Shown here piece after piece: positions 54,046-62,363 of a stretch of DNA of 64,000 bases (its first letter is position 1; each line of letters starts with the position of its first letter). This DNA is from Clostridium bornimense (GTDB taxonomy: Bacteria; Bacillota; Clostridia; Clostridiales; Clostridiaceae), in assembly GCF_000577895.1 (NCBI RefSeq), contig NZ_HG917868.1:1240001-1304000 (forward strand). The letters are read 5' to 3'. Made by a program: the position numbers and the translations under genes. The notes under the pieces were generated by a model that saw only the letters and a program-made list of their open reading frames with translations, was not told where the DNA came from and did not search any database.

Positions 54046-55057
54046 GAATAGAAAAATATTATTGATATCTATATTTATAGCTATTTTAGTAATTTGTATT
54101 GGAACTTCCATTGGAAGTTCCAATATTAATATACAAGATGTTATATCAATAATATTAAATAAAATGTTTAAAATTCCTCTTTTAGAGGGAATAGAAGAAA
54201 GATATGTATCAATAATATGGAAACTTAGGTTACCAAGGGTATTGTTAGCTTTCCTTGTTGGAGCGGCTTTATCTGTAAGTGGAGTTGTTATACAATCAAT
54301 TTTAAAAAATTCATTGGCATCACCATATACTCTAGGAATATCTTCTGGAGCATCATTAGGAGTTGGTATAGTAATTGTAACTGGCATAACTATTCCTATA
54401 TTAGGAGTATTAATGTTACCAATAGTAGGTTTCTTATGTGGCCTTATTACAGTTTTTGCTGTGGTGTTATTTGCATCAAGAGTAGATAAAACTATGGGAA
54501 ATAATACATTAATTTTATCTGGAATGGTATTTTCATTATTTGCAAATGCAATATTAACAACAATAACTGCTTTATGTAGTGAAAATATTGAAAGTATAAG
54601 TCTTTGGCAAATGGGCTCTTTTTCTTTAAAAGGATGGTCTTATGTAAAAGGTGGTAGTATATTTTTTATAATAGGTTTTATTGGTGTTATGTTATATGCT
54701 AGAGAAATGGATATTTTATCTTTTGGAGAAGATCAAGCAAAATCTATTGGAGTAGAGACGGAGAGGGTAAAAAAGAAATTATTATTTTTAGTAGCAATTT
54801 TAACAGGAACATCTGTAGCTTTAAGTGGTGTTATCGGTTTTGTAGATCTTATAATACCTCATCTAGTTAGGAAGGTTGTAGGTTCAAAACATATTTATGT
54901 TGTGCCTATGGCATTACTTTTTGGAGGATCATTTATGGTAATAACAGATTTAATTGCAAGAACAGTGGTAGTACCATCGGAGCTACCAGTAGGTGCAATA
55001 ACTGCATTGATAGGAGCACCGTTTTTTGCTTATATTTATTTTAAAAAGTCTAAGTAG
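54038..55057 (+). CDS. btuC: Cobalamin ABC transporter permease (FecCD family)
   Basis: This 339-residue membrane permease of the BtuC/FecCD family has about ten membrane helices. Family marks are WKLRLPRVLLAFLVGAALSVSG near the start, NSLASPYTLGISSGASLG, and the coupling loop IGFVDLIIPHLVR. It overlaps the btuF stop by 8 nt. The neighbouring riboswitch, btuF and cobQ assign it to corrinoids. Confidence 0.93.
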   Translation: MNRNRKILLISIFIAILVICIGTSIGSSNINIQDVISIILNKMFKIPLLEGIEERYVSIIWKLRLPRVLLAFLVGAALSVSGVVIQSILKNSLASPYTLGISSGASLGVGIVIVTGITIPILGVLMLPIVGFLCGLITVFAVVLFASRVDKTMGNNTLILSGMVFSLFANAILTTITALCSENIESISLWQMGSFSLKGWSYVKGGSIFFIIGFIGVMLYAREMDILSFGEDQAKSIGVETERVKKKLLFLVAILTGTSVALSGVIGFVDLIIPHLVRKVVGSKHIYVVPMALLFGGSFMVITDLIARTVVVPSELPVGAITALIGAPFFAYIYFKKSK

Positions 55058-55065
55058 GTGTATAT

Positions 55066-55830
55066 ATGTTAGAAGTTACTTCGCTATATTGCGGTTATGA
55101 TAAAGAGATGATTATAAAGAACGTTAGTTTCGTTGCAAATAGAAAAGAAAATCTTTGTATAGTGGGACCAAATGGATCGGGTAAAAGCACATTATTGAAG
55201 TCTATTGGTAATCTTTTAGGATATAAAGGAAGAATAACATTGGATAACACTGATATTAATACTTTTACAAGAAGTGATCTTGCAAAAAGAATAGCGATAT
55301 TAAGTCAGATAAGCACAATACATTTTCCGTATACTATTTATGAAACAGTGGCATTAGGAAGATATGCACATATGAAAAATTCTAGATTATCTTTAAATAA
55401 AGAGGATAAGGATATAATATTTGAAAGTCTTAGAATGGTAGGACTTTTAGAAATAAAAGATACATATATAAATAATCTTTCTGGAGGACAATTGCAAAGG
55501 GTATTTTTAGCAAGAACTTTTGCGCAAAATCCCGAAGTAATATTATTAGATGAGCCTACTAACCATTTAGATTTAAAATATCAAATAGAAATATTGGAAT
55601 ACTTAAAGAAATGGTCTGAAGAAAATGATAAGATTTTAATAAGTGTGTTACATGATTTAAATTTAGTTAATATATTTAGTGATAAAGTAATAGTTTTAAA
55701 TAATGGTGAAATTGCTGAAATTGGTGATACAAAAAAAGTACTTAGTAGTAAAATGTTAAATGAAGCCTATAATATGGATATAAGAAATTTTATGATAAAT
55801 TCCTTAAAAAAATGGGAGGGAAATAAATGA
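55066..55830 (+). CDS. btuD: Cobalamin ABC transporter ATPase
   Basis: This 254-residue ATPase has Walker A VGPNGSGKSTLLKS, Q-loop ILSQISTIHFPYT, ABC signature NNLSGGQLQRVFLAR, Walker B VILLDEPTNHLD and switch His in SVLHDLNL. All catalytic residues are present. It completes the BtuFCD importer on the cytoplasmic face. The gene is followed by the DUF71 gene with a 4-nt overlap. Confidence 0.94.
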   Translation: MLEVTSLYCGYDKEMIIKNVSFVANRKENLCIVGPNGSGKSTLLKSIGNLLGYKGRITLDNTDINTFTRSDLAKRIAILSQISTIHFPYTIYETVALGRYAHMKNSRLSLNKEDKDIIFESLRMVGLLEIKDTYINNLSGGQLQRVFLARTFAQNPEVILLDEPTNHLDLKYQIEILEYLKKWSEENDKILISVLHDLNLVNIFSDKVIVLNNGEIAEIGDTKKVLSSKMLNEAYNMDIRNFMINSLKKWEGNK

Positions 55831-56480
55831 AAAAGTTTGTGATGTCTTATAGTACTGGAAAGGATAGCACATTATCGCTGTTTAGGATGATTAATAAAGG
55901 ATATATTCCTTATGGATTGTTAGTAACCATTAATAAGGATGAGGAAAAGAGTTGGTTTCATGACATTGATAGAGATCTTTTATTAAAGGTTAGTGAAGAA
56001 TTAAATATTGATCTTATAGAGGTACAATGTAGTGGTAATAAATATGAAGAATATTTTGAAGATAAGTTAGTGCAATGTAAAAGAGATGGTGTAGACTATT
56101 GTGTATTTGGAGATATAGATATTGAAAGTCATAAAAGATGGGGAATAGATATATGCAACAAAGCTAATATGGAGGCAATATTTCCAATTTGGAATGAAGA
56201 TAGAGAAAAGTTGGTTTATGAGTTTATTGATTCAGGATTTAAGGCTGTAATAAAGAAAGTAGAAAACAAATTTTTAGGTAAGGAATTTTTGGGGAAGGTA
56301 CTTACTAAAGAAGTTGTAGAAGAAATTAAAAAATCAGGAGCAGATCCTTGTGGTGAGAATGGAGAATACCATACTTTTGTCTTTGATGGATCTATATTTA
56401 AAAATAAAGTAGATATAATATTTGGTGATATATATGTAGGTGAAAGAACTTCCTCTATATCAATAAGGAGTGGAAAGTAA
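55827..56480 (+). CDS. DUF71/COG2102 (Dph6-like) PP-loop ATPase of the B12 subgroup
   Basis: This 217-residue protein has the PP-loop MSYSTGKDSTLSLFRM, which binds ATP and adenylates a substrate. The family C-terminal motif GADPCGENGEYHTFVFDG is also present. Archaeal and eukaryal Dph6 amidates diphthine on EF2, but bacteria lack diphthamide. Comparative genomics of DUF71 proposed a bacterial subgroup acting in B12 salvage, found with B12 transport genes. Here it lies between btuD (4-nt overlap) and cobQ under a cobalamin riboswitch, supporting that idea. The substrate is unproven. Confidence 0.85.
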   Translation: MKKFVMSYSTGKDSTLSLFRMINKGYIPYGLLVTINKDEEKSWFHDIDRDLLLKVSEELNIDLIEVQCSGNKYEEYFEDKLVQCKRDGVDYCVFGDIDIESHKRWGIDICNKANMEAIFPIWNEDREKLVYEFIDSGFKAVIKKVENKFLGKEFLGKVLTKEVVEEIKKSGADPCGENGEYHTFVFDGSIFKNKVDIIFGDIYVGERTSSISIRSGK

Positions 56481-56483
56481 AAA

Positions 56484-57980
56484 ATGAATGCTAATATAAT
56501 GTTATTAGGAACAGCATCTTCAGTTGGTAAAAGCACAATAGCTACAGGAATATGTAGATATTTTAAAAATAAAGGGATAAAAGTGGCACCATTTAAGGCT
56601 ATGAATATATCATTGAACTCTTATGTGACAGAAGATGGATTGGAAATGGGGAGGGCTCAGGTAGTACAAGCTGATGCTTGTGATATTAAACCATCGGCTT
56701 ATATGAATCCATTATTATTAAAGCCTTGTGGAGATTGTAAAACCCAAGTTATTGTAAATGGTCTTGTATATAAAGTTATGGACTCTTATAAATATAAAAA
56801 TTTAAATAAAGAACTAAAAGTTAAAGTTAAAGAGAGTTATAATATATTATCTAAAGATTATGATTTAATTATTTTAGAGGGATCAGGCAGTTGTGCAGAA
56901 ATAAATTTAAAAGATTCTGATATTGCCAATATGTCAATGGCTAAGATGGTTAATGCACCAGTAATTTTAGTAGCAGATATTGATAGGGGTGGAGTTTTTG
57001 CATCGATAGTTGGAACTCTTATGCTTCTTGATGAAGATGAAAGAAACCTTGTAAAAGGTGTTATAATAAATAAGTTTAGAGGTAATAGTGAATATTTTGA
57101 TTCTGCAAAAAAACAACTAGAAGATATTATAAAGATTCCTGTATTAGGGGTAATGCCCTATGTTGATTTAGATATAGAAGATGAAGATAGTGTCACAGAA
57201 AGAATAAATAACAAAGAAGTAAAAGGTATAATAGATATAGCTGTTATAAGATTGCCACATATGTCTAACTTTACTGATTTTAATCCTTTAGATATGGAGG
57301 AAAATATTACTATTAGGTATGTTTCAGAGGTAAGCGAGATTGGAAATCCACATGTTATTATTTTACCAGGGACGAAGACGACTATAGAAGATTTAAGATA
57401 TATAAAAGAAAATGGAATCTACGATGAAATAGTTAGTAGGAAAAATAAAGGTACTATAATCTTTGGTATATGTGGTGGATATCAAATGTTGGGTGAAGTA
57501 TTATGTGATGAATATGGTGTAGAAGGTAATATTAAAGAAGAAGTAGGATTTAATCTATTAAGATCTAGAACTATATTCAAAGAAAATAAGACGACAATTC
57601 AAAGGGAAGGAAAAATTACTTGTTCGGGCAGAATATTTAACAAAATTTTGGATTGTGAGGTTACAGGTTATGAAATACATAATGGAGTAACAGTAGGAAA
57701 TAAAAATGACATTTTTATAGAAGATCCAGCTGGGGAACCTTTAGGAATGATAAATAAAGAAGGAAATGTATTAGGTACATACCTTCATGGAATATTTGAT
57801 AATGATGAATTTCGTAGATTATTTATACAATCACTAATAGACTATTTGAATATATATGATACAGTAACAGATAATGTATCTTACAAAAGTTATAAAAAGT
57901 TGCAATTCGATAAGTTAGTTGAAGTTATGAAAGAAAATTTAGATATGAAGAAAATTGAAGAAATAATTAATAAAGCCTAA
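56484..57980 (+). CDS. cobQ: Cobyric acid synthase (glutamine-hydrolysing)
   Basis: CobQ amidates side chains b, d, e and g of adenosylcobyrinic a,c-diamide, giving cobyric acid. The 498-residue protein has the N-terminal dethiobiotin-synthetase-like ATP domain ([57 protein letters not shown]). The C-terminal GATase-like domain has the catalytic Cys in [14 protein letters not shown] and the His in [15 protein letters not shown]. It is the last gene of the riboswitch operon, starting 3 nt after the DUF71 stop. Confidence 0.96.
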   Translation: MNANIMLLGTASSVGKSTIATGICRYFKNKGIKVAPFKAMNISLNSYVTEDGLEMGRAQVVQADACDIKPSAYMNPLLLKPCGDCKTQVIVNGLVYKVMDSYKYKNLNKELKVKVKESYNILSKDYDLIILEGSGSCAEINLKDSDIANMSMAKMVNAPVILVADIDRGGVFASIVGTLMLLDEDERNLVKGVIINKFRGNSEYFDSAKKQLEDIIKIPVLGVMPYVDLDIEDEDSVTERINNKEVKGIIDIAVIRLPHMSNFTDFNPLDMEENITIRYVSEVSEIGNPHVIILPGTKTTIEDLRYIKENGIYDEIVSRKNKGTIIFGICGGYQMLGEVLCDEYGVEGNIKEEVGFNLLRSRTIFKENKTTIQREGKITCSGRIFNKILDCEVTGYEIHNGVTVGNKNDIFIEDPAGEPLGMINKEGNVLGTYLHGIFDNDEFRRLFIQSLIDYLNIYDTVTDNVSYKSYKKLQFDKLVEVMKENLDMKKIEEIINKA

Positions 57981-58004
57981 ACCTATTTGAGGCTTTATTT
58001 TTTT
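57969..58004 (+). terminator. Intrinsic terminator after cobQ
   Basis: AATAAAGCCT / AGGCTTTATT with an 11-nt loop and a T-run overlaps the cobQ stop. Confidence 0.88.
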
Positions 58005-58080
58005 ATGGATAAATTTATTATGATTGTAGAAAATAAAATAGGAAGATTAATTAAAAATGAAATTTATAAGAGGTAATATT

Positions 58081-59271
58081 ATGAGCTATATAAATTTTAA
58101 AGAAGAAATAAGTGTTGCAAACGATCAACTTAATAAGAGAAGAGAGAATAATAAAAAGTTATGTGATGATATGTTTAAGGATAAAAGTAAAGCCAGCAAA
58201 TTTCAAATTGATAATCAATATAGTTTTAAAACTATAACTAATATATTATTTGGTGAAAAAGGGGTAAAAAAAGAAGACGAATTTATAGAGATAGCAAATA
58301 GAGATATTATATGTAGTAAATTTGTAGAATGTAAGTTTTATAATGTAAAGTTTAAAGACTGTAAATTTATAGGGTGTTTATTCGATAAATGTGATTTTGG
58401 TGGAGGAGGTGTAATTTTTGAAGGATGCTGTTTTTTAAAGAAAGAAAGTGAAGAAATACCATCATTAAACTGTACAGATAATTTTTCAACAGAGTTTAGA
58501 AAAAGTAAACTGTATTGTAAATTCTTAGATTGCAATCTTGGTTTTGCCATCTTTGATAATGATGAACTTTCTAATATATGTTTTGAAAATAATAATTTAA
58601 ATAGTGTAATTATAAAAGATAGTACAACAGATGGAATAAAAATTCAAGATAGTAATATGAGAGGATTTAAAACAATAAATACTTACATAAAAGATTTAGA
58701 TTTTTTAGATGAAGGAAGAAGTAGTTTTGATGAAAAGACTTTTTTTGATAAGATTCCATTAAGAGAAAAGACTCGTGATGAATATGAAGGAATTTATCAT
58801 GTATATGAAACTTTAGCAGATAAGTTTAAAGAAAATAATTTAAATAATAATTTTGGTGAGTATTATTTTTTATGTAAGACAGTTCAAAGAAAAACATTAA
58901 AACCTATTCCGAAATTATTGTCATATATATATTGGTTTTCATGTGGATATGGAGAGAGACCAGAAAATGCAGCGATTTCTTCTTTAGTTATTATAATAAT
59001 TTTTTCAATACTTTTTTTGATTTTTGGATTAGATATAAATGGAGAAACAGTTAAATATACCGTTAATTATATAAGGAATTGTTCTATAATGAAGTTTTGG
59101 AATGATTTAAAAATAGCTTTTGATTCTAGTGTTGGAGCCTTTACTGGTGTTGGATATAATGCTGGAGAACCTTTAGAAAATACATATTTTTTAGGTGATA
59201 TTGAAATGCTACTGGGTGTAATAATGATGGGTATTGGTATAGGAACTATAACTAGAAAAATAGTAAGGTAG
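58081..59271 (+). CDS. Pentapeptide-repeat-like protein with K+-channel-like membrane C-terminus
   Basis: This is a 396-residue protein. Residues ~70-190 contain Cys/Phe-rich five-residue periodicity (CKFYN-VKFKD-CKFIG-CLFDK-CDFGG, later NICFENNNLNSVIIKD) typical of pentapeptide-repeat beta-helices. The C-terminal ~110 residues have a first membrane helix (SLVIIIIFSILFLIFGL), a pore-like segment DSSVGAFTGVGYNAGEP, and a last helix GDIEMLLGVIMMGIGIG followed by ITRKIVR. This matches the pore-plus-M2 layout of two-helix K+ channels, but the filter is GVGYN rather than TVGYG. The start is ATG 58081 after AGAGGTAAT. The family is otherwise unknown. Confidence 0.7.
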   Translation: MSYINFKEEISVANDQLNKRRENNKKLCDDMFKDKSKASKFQIDNQYSFKTITNILFGEKGVKKEDEFIEIANRDIICSKFVECKFYNVKFKDCKFIGCLFDKCDFGGGGVIFEGCCFLKKESEEIPSLNCTDNFSTEFRKSKLYCKFLDCNLGFAIFDNDELSNICFENNNLNSVIIKDSTTDGIKIQDSNMRGFKTINTYIKDLDFLDEGRSSFDEKTFFDKIPLREKTRDEYEGIYHVYETLADKFKENNLNNNFGEYYFLCKTVQRKTLKPIPKLLSYIYWFSCGYGERPENAAISSLVIIIIFSILFLIFGLDINGETVKYTVNYIRNCSIMKFWNDLKIAFDSSVGAFTGVGYNAGEPLENTYFLGDIEMLLGVIMMGIGIGTITRKIVR

Positions 59272-59353
59272 TAGTAATGTTTATTATATAAATTATAAAA
59301 ACACTATTTTATACTTTGGAAAGTTAAATTGATTATTGATAAAATATATAGAA

Positions 59354-59401
59354 AAATACTGCCGATGAAGAATTTATTTGAATTCTCCATCGGCAGTATT
59401 T
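59354..59401 (+). terminator. Long stem terminator before the nitroreductase gene
   Basis: AAATACTGCCGATG-a-AGAATT / AATTCT-c-CATCGGCAGTATTT forms about 20 bp with a 6-nt loop and a TTTCTTT tail. It ends the preceding gene. Confidence 0.88.
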
Positions 59402-59482
59402 CTTTACTATTCATATATTTGTTATAATGTTATATAAAGAATTATAAGATATATAATGAAGTGAAATAATTAGGAGATAAAT

Positions 59483-60025
59483 ATGGATTTTAAAGAATTA
59501 TTATTAAAAAGAGAAAGTACTAGAAATTATATAGATAAAAAGGTGGAAAGAGAAAAAATTATAGAGTGTATAGAAGCAGGTAGAGTTGCACCATCTGCTT
59601 GTAATGCACAGCCATGGAAGTTTATAATTGTTGATGAAGATTCTAAGGTAAAGGAATTAAGTAAATGCATTTATGATCCAGTTATTGGAATGAATAAATT
59701 TGCATTACAAGCACCAGCATTCATTATAGCTGTAAGAGAAAAGAGAAATCTTACATCTAAAATAGGAGAAATAGTAAAGAAAAAAGATTTTACATCTCTT
59801 GACATGGGGATGGCGATAGAGAATATATGTCTTTATGCAACGTATATAGGATTAGGTACTTGTATAATTGGATGGTTTAAGGAAAAAGGGATTAGAAAAA
59901 TTTTAAATATACCAAAAGATAAAGAGGTAGATCTAATAATTTCTATTGGTTATAGTGGTGATGAAAAACCAAGGAAAAAAGTGAGAAAGAATATAAATGA
60001 TATAATGGGAGTTAATGAATATTAA
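59483..60025 (+). CDS. Nitroreductase family protein
   Basis: This 180-residue FMN-dependent oxidoreductase has the opening LLLKRESTRNYIDKKVE with the Arg-Ser/Thr-Arg phosphate-binding triplet. It continues with GRVAPSACNAQPWKFIIV, LDMGMAIENICLYATYIGLG and C-terminal IISIGYSGDEKPRKK. These enzymes reduce nitro-aromatics, quinones or flavins with NAD(P)H, and the physiological substrate is unknown. The start has AGGAGA 7 nt upstream. Its last base is shared with the start codon of the radical SAM gene (taATG), so the two are translationally coupled. Confidence 0.92.
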   Translation: MDFKELLLKRESTRNYIDKKVEREKIIECIEAGRVAPSACNAQPWKFIIVDEDSKVKELSKCIYDPVIGMNKFALQAPAFIIAVREKRNLTSKIGEIVKKKDFTSLDMGMAIENICLYATYIGLGTCIIGWFKEKGIRKILNIPKDKEVDLIISIGYSGDEKPRKKVRKNINDIMGVNEY

Positions 60026-60930
60026 TGAATAAAATGATTTTATTAGAGAGTTGCAAGCTATGCCCAAGAGAATGTGGTATAAATAGACTTGAAGGAAAGG
60101 TTGGGTTTTGCAAGTCTGGAAGAGATATCAAGATTTCTAGAGCTGCACTTCATAGGTGGGAAGAGCCGTGCATATCAGGAACTAATGGGTCAGGAGCAGT
60201 ATTTTTTTCTAATTGTACTCTTGGATGTGTATTTTGTCAGAACCATCTTATAAGTCAAGAAGGCGTTGGAAAGGAAGTATCTATATTAAGACTTAGTGAG
60301 ATATTTTTAGAGTTACAAGAGAAAGGTGCACATAATATAAATCTTGTAACTGCAACACAATATGTTCCTCAAATAATATCTGCATTGGATATCGCTAAGA
60401 ACAAAGGGCTAAATATTCCTATAGTATATAATACAAGTGGATATGAAAAGATAGAAACTTTAAAACTGCTAGATGGTTACATTGATATATACATACCTGA
60501 CTTTAAGTATTTAAATAACAAATTTTCTATTAGATATTCTAATGCAAAAGAATATAGTATTTTTGCAACAAAGGCTATTGAAGAAATGGTATCACAAGTA
60601 GGAAATCCAACATTTGATGAAAATAATATATTGCAAAAGGGTGTTATAGTGAGGCACTTAATGTTACCAGGACTATTGTTTGATTCTAAGAAAATAATAG
60701 ATTATTTATATAAGCAATATGGAGATAAAATATATATCAGTATAATGAATCAATATATTCCATTAAATAATGCTAGTAAATATGATGAAATAAATAGATA
60801 TTTAGATAACAGACATTATGATAGTCTTATAAATTACGCTATAAAATTAGGAATAACAAATGCTTTTATACAAGATGAAGGAACTAATATAGAAAGTTAT
60901 ATACCAGAATTTAATGGAGAAGGAGTATAG
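60025..60930 (+). CDS. PflX-like (COG1313) radical SAM protein
   Basis: This 301-residue protein is related to pyruvate formate-lyase activating enzymes. An N-terminal Cys cluster, CKLCPRECGINRLEGKVGFC, could hold an extra FeS cluster. The radical SAM motif is NCTLGCVFCQN (C-x3-C-x2-C). The rest of the barrel includes LVTATQYVPQIISAL, YIDIYIPDFKYLN and VIVRHLMLPGLL. The COG1313 group has no proven substrate. It begins at the nitroreductase stop codon, suggesting the flavoprotein and the FeS enzyme work together. A stable hairpin overlaps its stop. Confidence 0.88.
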   Translation: MNKMILLESCKLCPRECGINRLEGKVGFCKSGRDIKISRAALHRWEEPCISGTNGSGAVFFSNCTLGCVFCQNHLISQEGVGKEVSILRLSEIFLELQEKGAHNINLVTATQYVPQIISALDIAKNKGLNIPIVYNTSGYEKIETLKLLDGYIDIYIPDFKYLNNKFSIRYSNAKEYSIFATKAIEEMVSQVGNPTFDENNILQKGVIVRHLMLPGLLFDSKKIIDYLYKQYGDKIYISIMNQYIPLNNASKYDEINRYLDNRHYDSLINYAIKLGITNAFIQDEGTNIESYIPEFNGEGV

Positions 60931-60958
60931 GAACAAATATTGTTCTTATACTCCTTCT
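60918..60958. terminator. Hairpin between the PflX-like gene and the convergent DHH gene
   Basis: AGAAGGAGTATA-g-GAACAA / TTGTTC-t-TATACTCCTTCT forms about 18 bp with a 3-nt loop. It overlaps the stop codon of the + gene. T-runs are short on both strands, so efficiency is uncertain. Confidence 0.65.
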
Positions 60959-60961
60959 ATG

Positions 60962-61927
60962 TTAATTAATATGAAGAAAAAATTCTTCTGTTTTATTAAT
61001 CATATAATTAGATATATTAATAGATTTATGTATTTTATAGAAAGATTCAGCACTGATAAAGCCTCCAGCTTTATGATTATGTCCGCCGCTAGAACCATAA
61101 TTTTTAGAGATAAATTCAGCTAATTCAGTAGCTTTTAGTTTATTATTGCAACTTCTTATAGAAAATTTAATACCATCTTTATTTTCATAATAAACGATAC
61201 AAGTATCAATGGTATCAACTTGGATTGCTAAATCGCTTATAAATCCTAGTATATTTGGGTCACAAGGATCCGATTTAAAAGTAGCAAATCTATTCTTTTT
61301 ATTCATTTTGCAGTTTAGTAAAGCCAACCCTGCAGTTGTCAAATCATTTAATGACAAATTTGAATTAATAAGTTGCTTTATAATATAAATATCAAAAGTG
61401 AGAGAATCTTTCATAGTTCTATCATTTTCATTATATAGCTCTGAAAAGTTATTAGAGTCAGTTAATAATCCGTAATACAGAGCTGTAGATAAAGAAATAT
61501 TATTGTTTAGAGAAAAATTTTCTTTATTTAGAAGCATCCATATAAGAGTGGAACAGCTTGCTAAATTAGGATGAATACAATTAAAATCTGAAGTAGTATT
61601 ATTAGTTATATGATGATCAAAAATACAAATATTCTCTCCAGGAAATTTTGTAACATTTGATTGAGCATATTGACAATCAACTGTTATTAGAAGATCAGGA
61701 TTTTTTAAAGTAGTAACATGCTCTATAGGTATTTTTAATAAATCTATCATAAGTATAATATTAGGTTTCGTAATAATATTTCCAGAATAAATTAATTTTA
61801 CAGATTTATTGTGTGATTTGAAGTAACAATATAATCCGTAACCGGAGGCTATAGTATCAGCATCTGGGTTATCATGGCACTGAATAATAATATTATTAAA
61901 TTTTAGCAATGTCGAAAGCTTAAGCAT
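60962..61927 (-). CDS. DHH/DHHA1 family phosphoesterase (NrnA-like)
   Basis: This 321-residue soluble phosphoesterase has the DHH-domain metal motifs IIQCHDNPDADTIASGYGL, LLITVDCQYAQ and CIFDHHITN. The C-terminal DHHA1 substrate motif is SSGGHNHKAGGFIS. This fits NrnA-type enzymes that degrade nano-RNA or pAp, although GdpP-like c-di-AMP cleavage cannot be excluded; the transmembrane and GGDEF parts of GdpP are absent. The minus-strand start follows AAGGGGG. It is a single-gene unit, convergent with the PflX-like gene. Confidence 0.9.
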   Translation of the reverse strand: MLKLSTLLKFNNIIIQCHDNPDADTIASGYGLYCYFKSHNKSVKLIYSGNIITKPNIILMIDLLKIPIEHVTTLKNPDLLITVDCQYAQSNVTKFPGENICIFDHHITNNTTSDFNCIHPNLASCSTLIWMLLNKENFSLNNNISLSTALYYGLLTDSNNFSELYNENDRTMKDSLTFDIYIIKQLINSNLSLNDLTTAGLALLNCKMNKKNRFATFKSDPCDPNILGFISDLAIQVDTIDTCIVYYENKDGIKFSIRSCNNKLKATELAEFISKNYGSSGGHNHKAGGFISAESFYKIHKSINISNYMINKTEEFFLHIN

Positions 61928-62077
61928 AGAAAATATACCCCCTTAAATATATTACAATTATAACAAAAAATAATACAATTAAAAAGATAAAGTAATAATG
62001 AAATAATAAGATAATAAATGAGAAATAATAGATATTAAATATGAAGAAATATATTGAAAGTAATTATATATAAATGC

Positions 62078-62106
62078 TTGTTTTGAATAAGAAATAATAA
62101 TATAAT
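62078..62106 (+). promoter_or_regulatory. Candidate promoter of the glycine riboswitch transcript
   Basis: TTGTTT (62078-62083) and TATAAT (62101-62106) with a 17-bp spacer lie about 20 nt before the first aptamer. Confidence 0.65.
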
Positions 62107-62125
62107 TTACAAGAAATAAAAAGTG

Positions 62126-62302
62126 TTCGGATGAAGATTGCGGGAGAGGGTTAGTCCGCCGAAGATGAAAAAACTTTCAGGCATCGTTAAGATATGGACC
62201 GTAATTGGACGAGCCCTTGGAGAGACTCATTGATAGAATGAGCACCGAAGGAGCAAGATAGATTAAACTATCGAAACTCTCAGGTAAAAGGACAGGGGAG
62301 AG
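62126..62302 (+). ncRNA. Tandem glycine riboswitch (two aptamers)
   Basis: Aptamer 1 (about 62126-62225) has GCGGGAGAGGG, CCGCCGAAGATG, CTTTCAGGCATCG, GGACCG and GGACGAGCCCTTGGAGAGAC. Aptamer 2 (about 62226-62302) has GAGCACCGAAGGAGCAAG, GAAACTCTCAGGTAAAAGGA and CAGGGGAG. Both fit the type I plus type II glycine aptamer consensus. It precedes an alanine/glycine:cation symporter, a common target. No intrinsic terminator lies between it and the gene. TCTTCTC at 62331-62337 can pair with the ribosome binding site GAGGAGG at 62350-62356, so translational control is likely. Confidence 0.95.
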
Positions 62303-62363
62303 GAGTAAAAAAGAATATAATAAACTCCAATCTTCTCAAAAGATACGTTGAGGAGGAAAATTT

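Noticed and set aside
60914-61123. A 69-codon + strand frame downstream of the PflX-like gene
   Set aside because: It covers the hairpin and the 3' end of the DHH phosphoesterase gene on the other strand and has no protein features.
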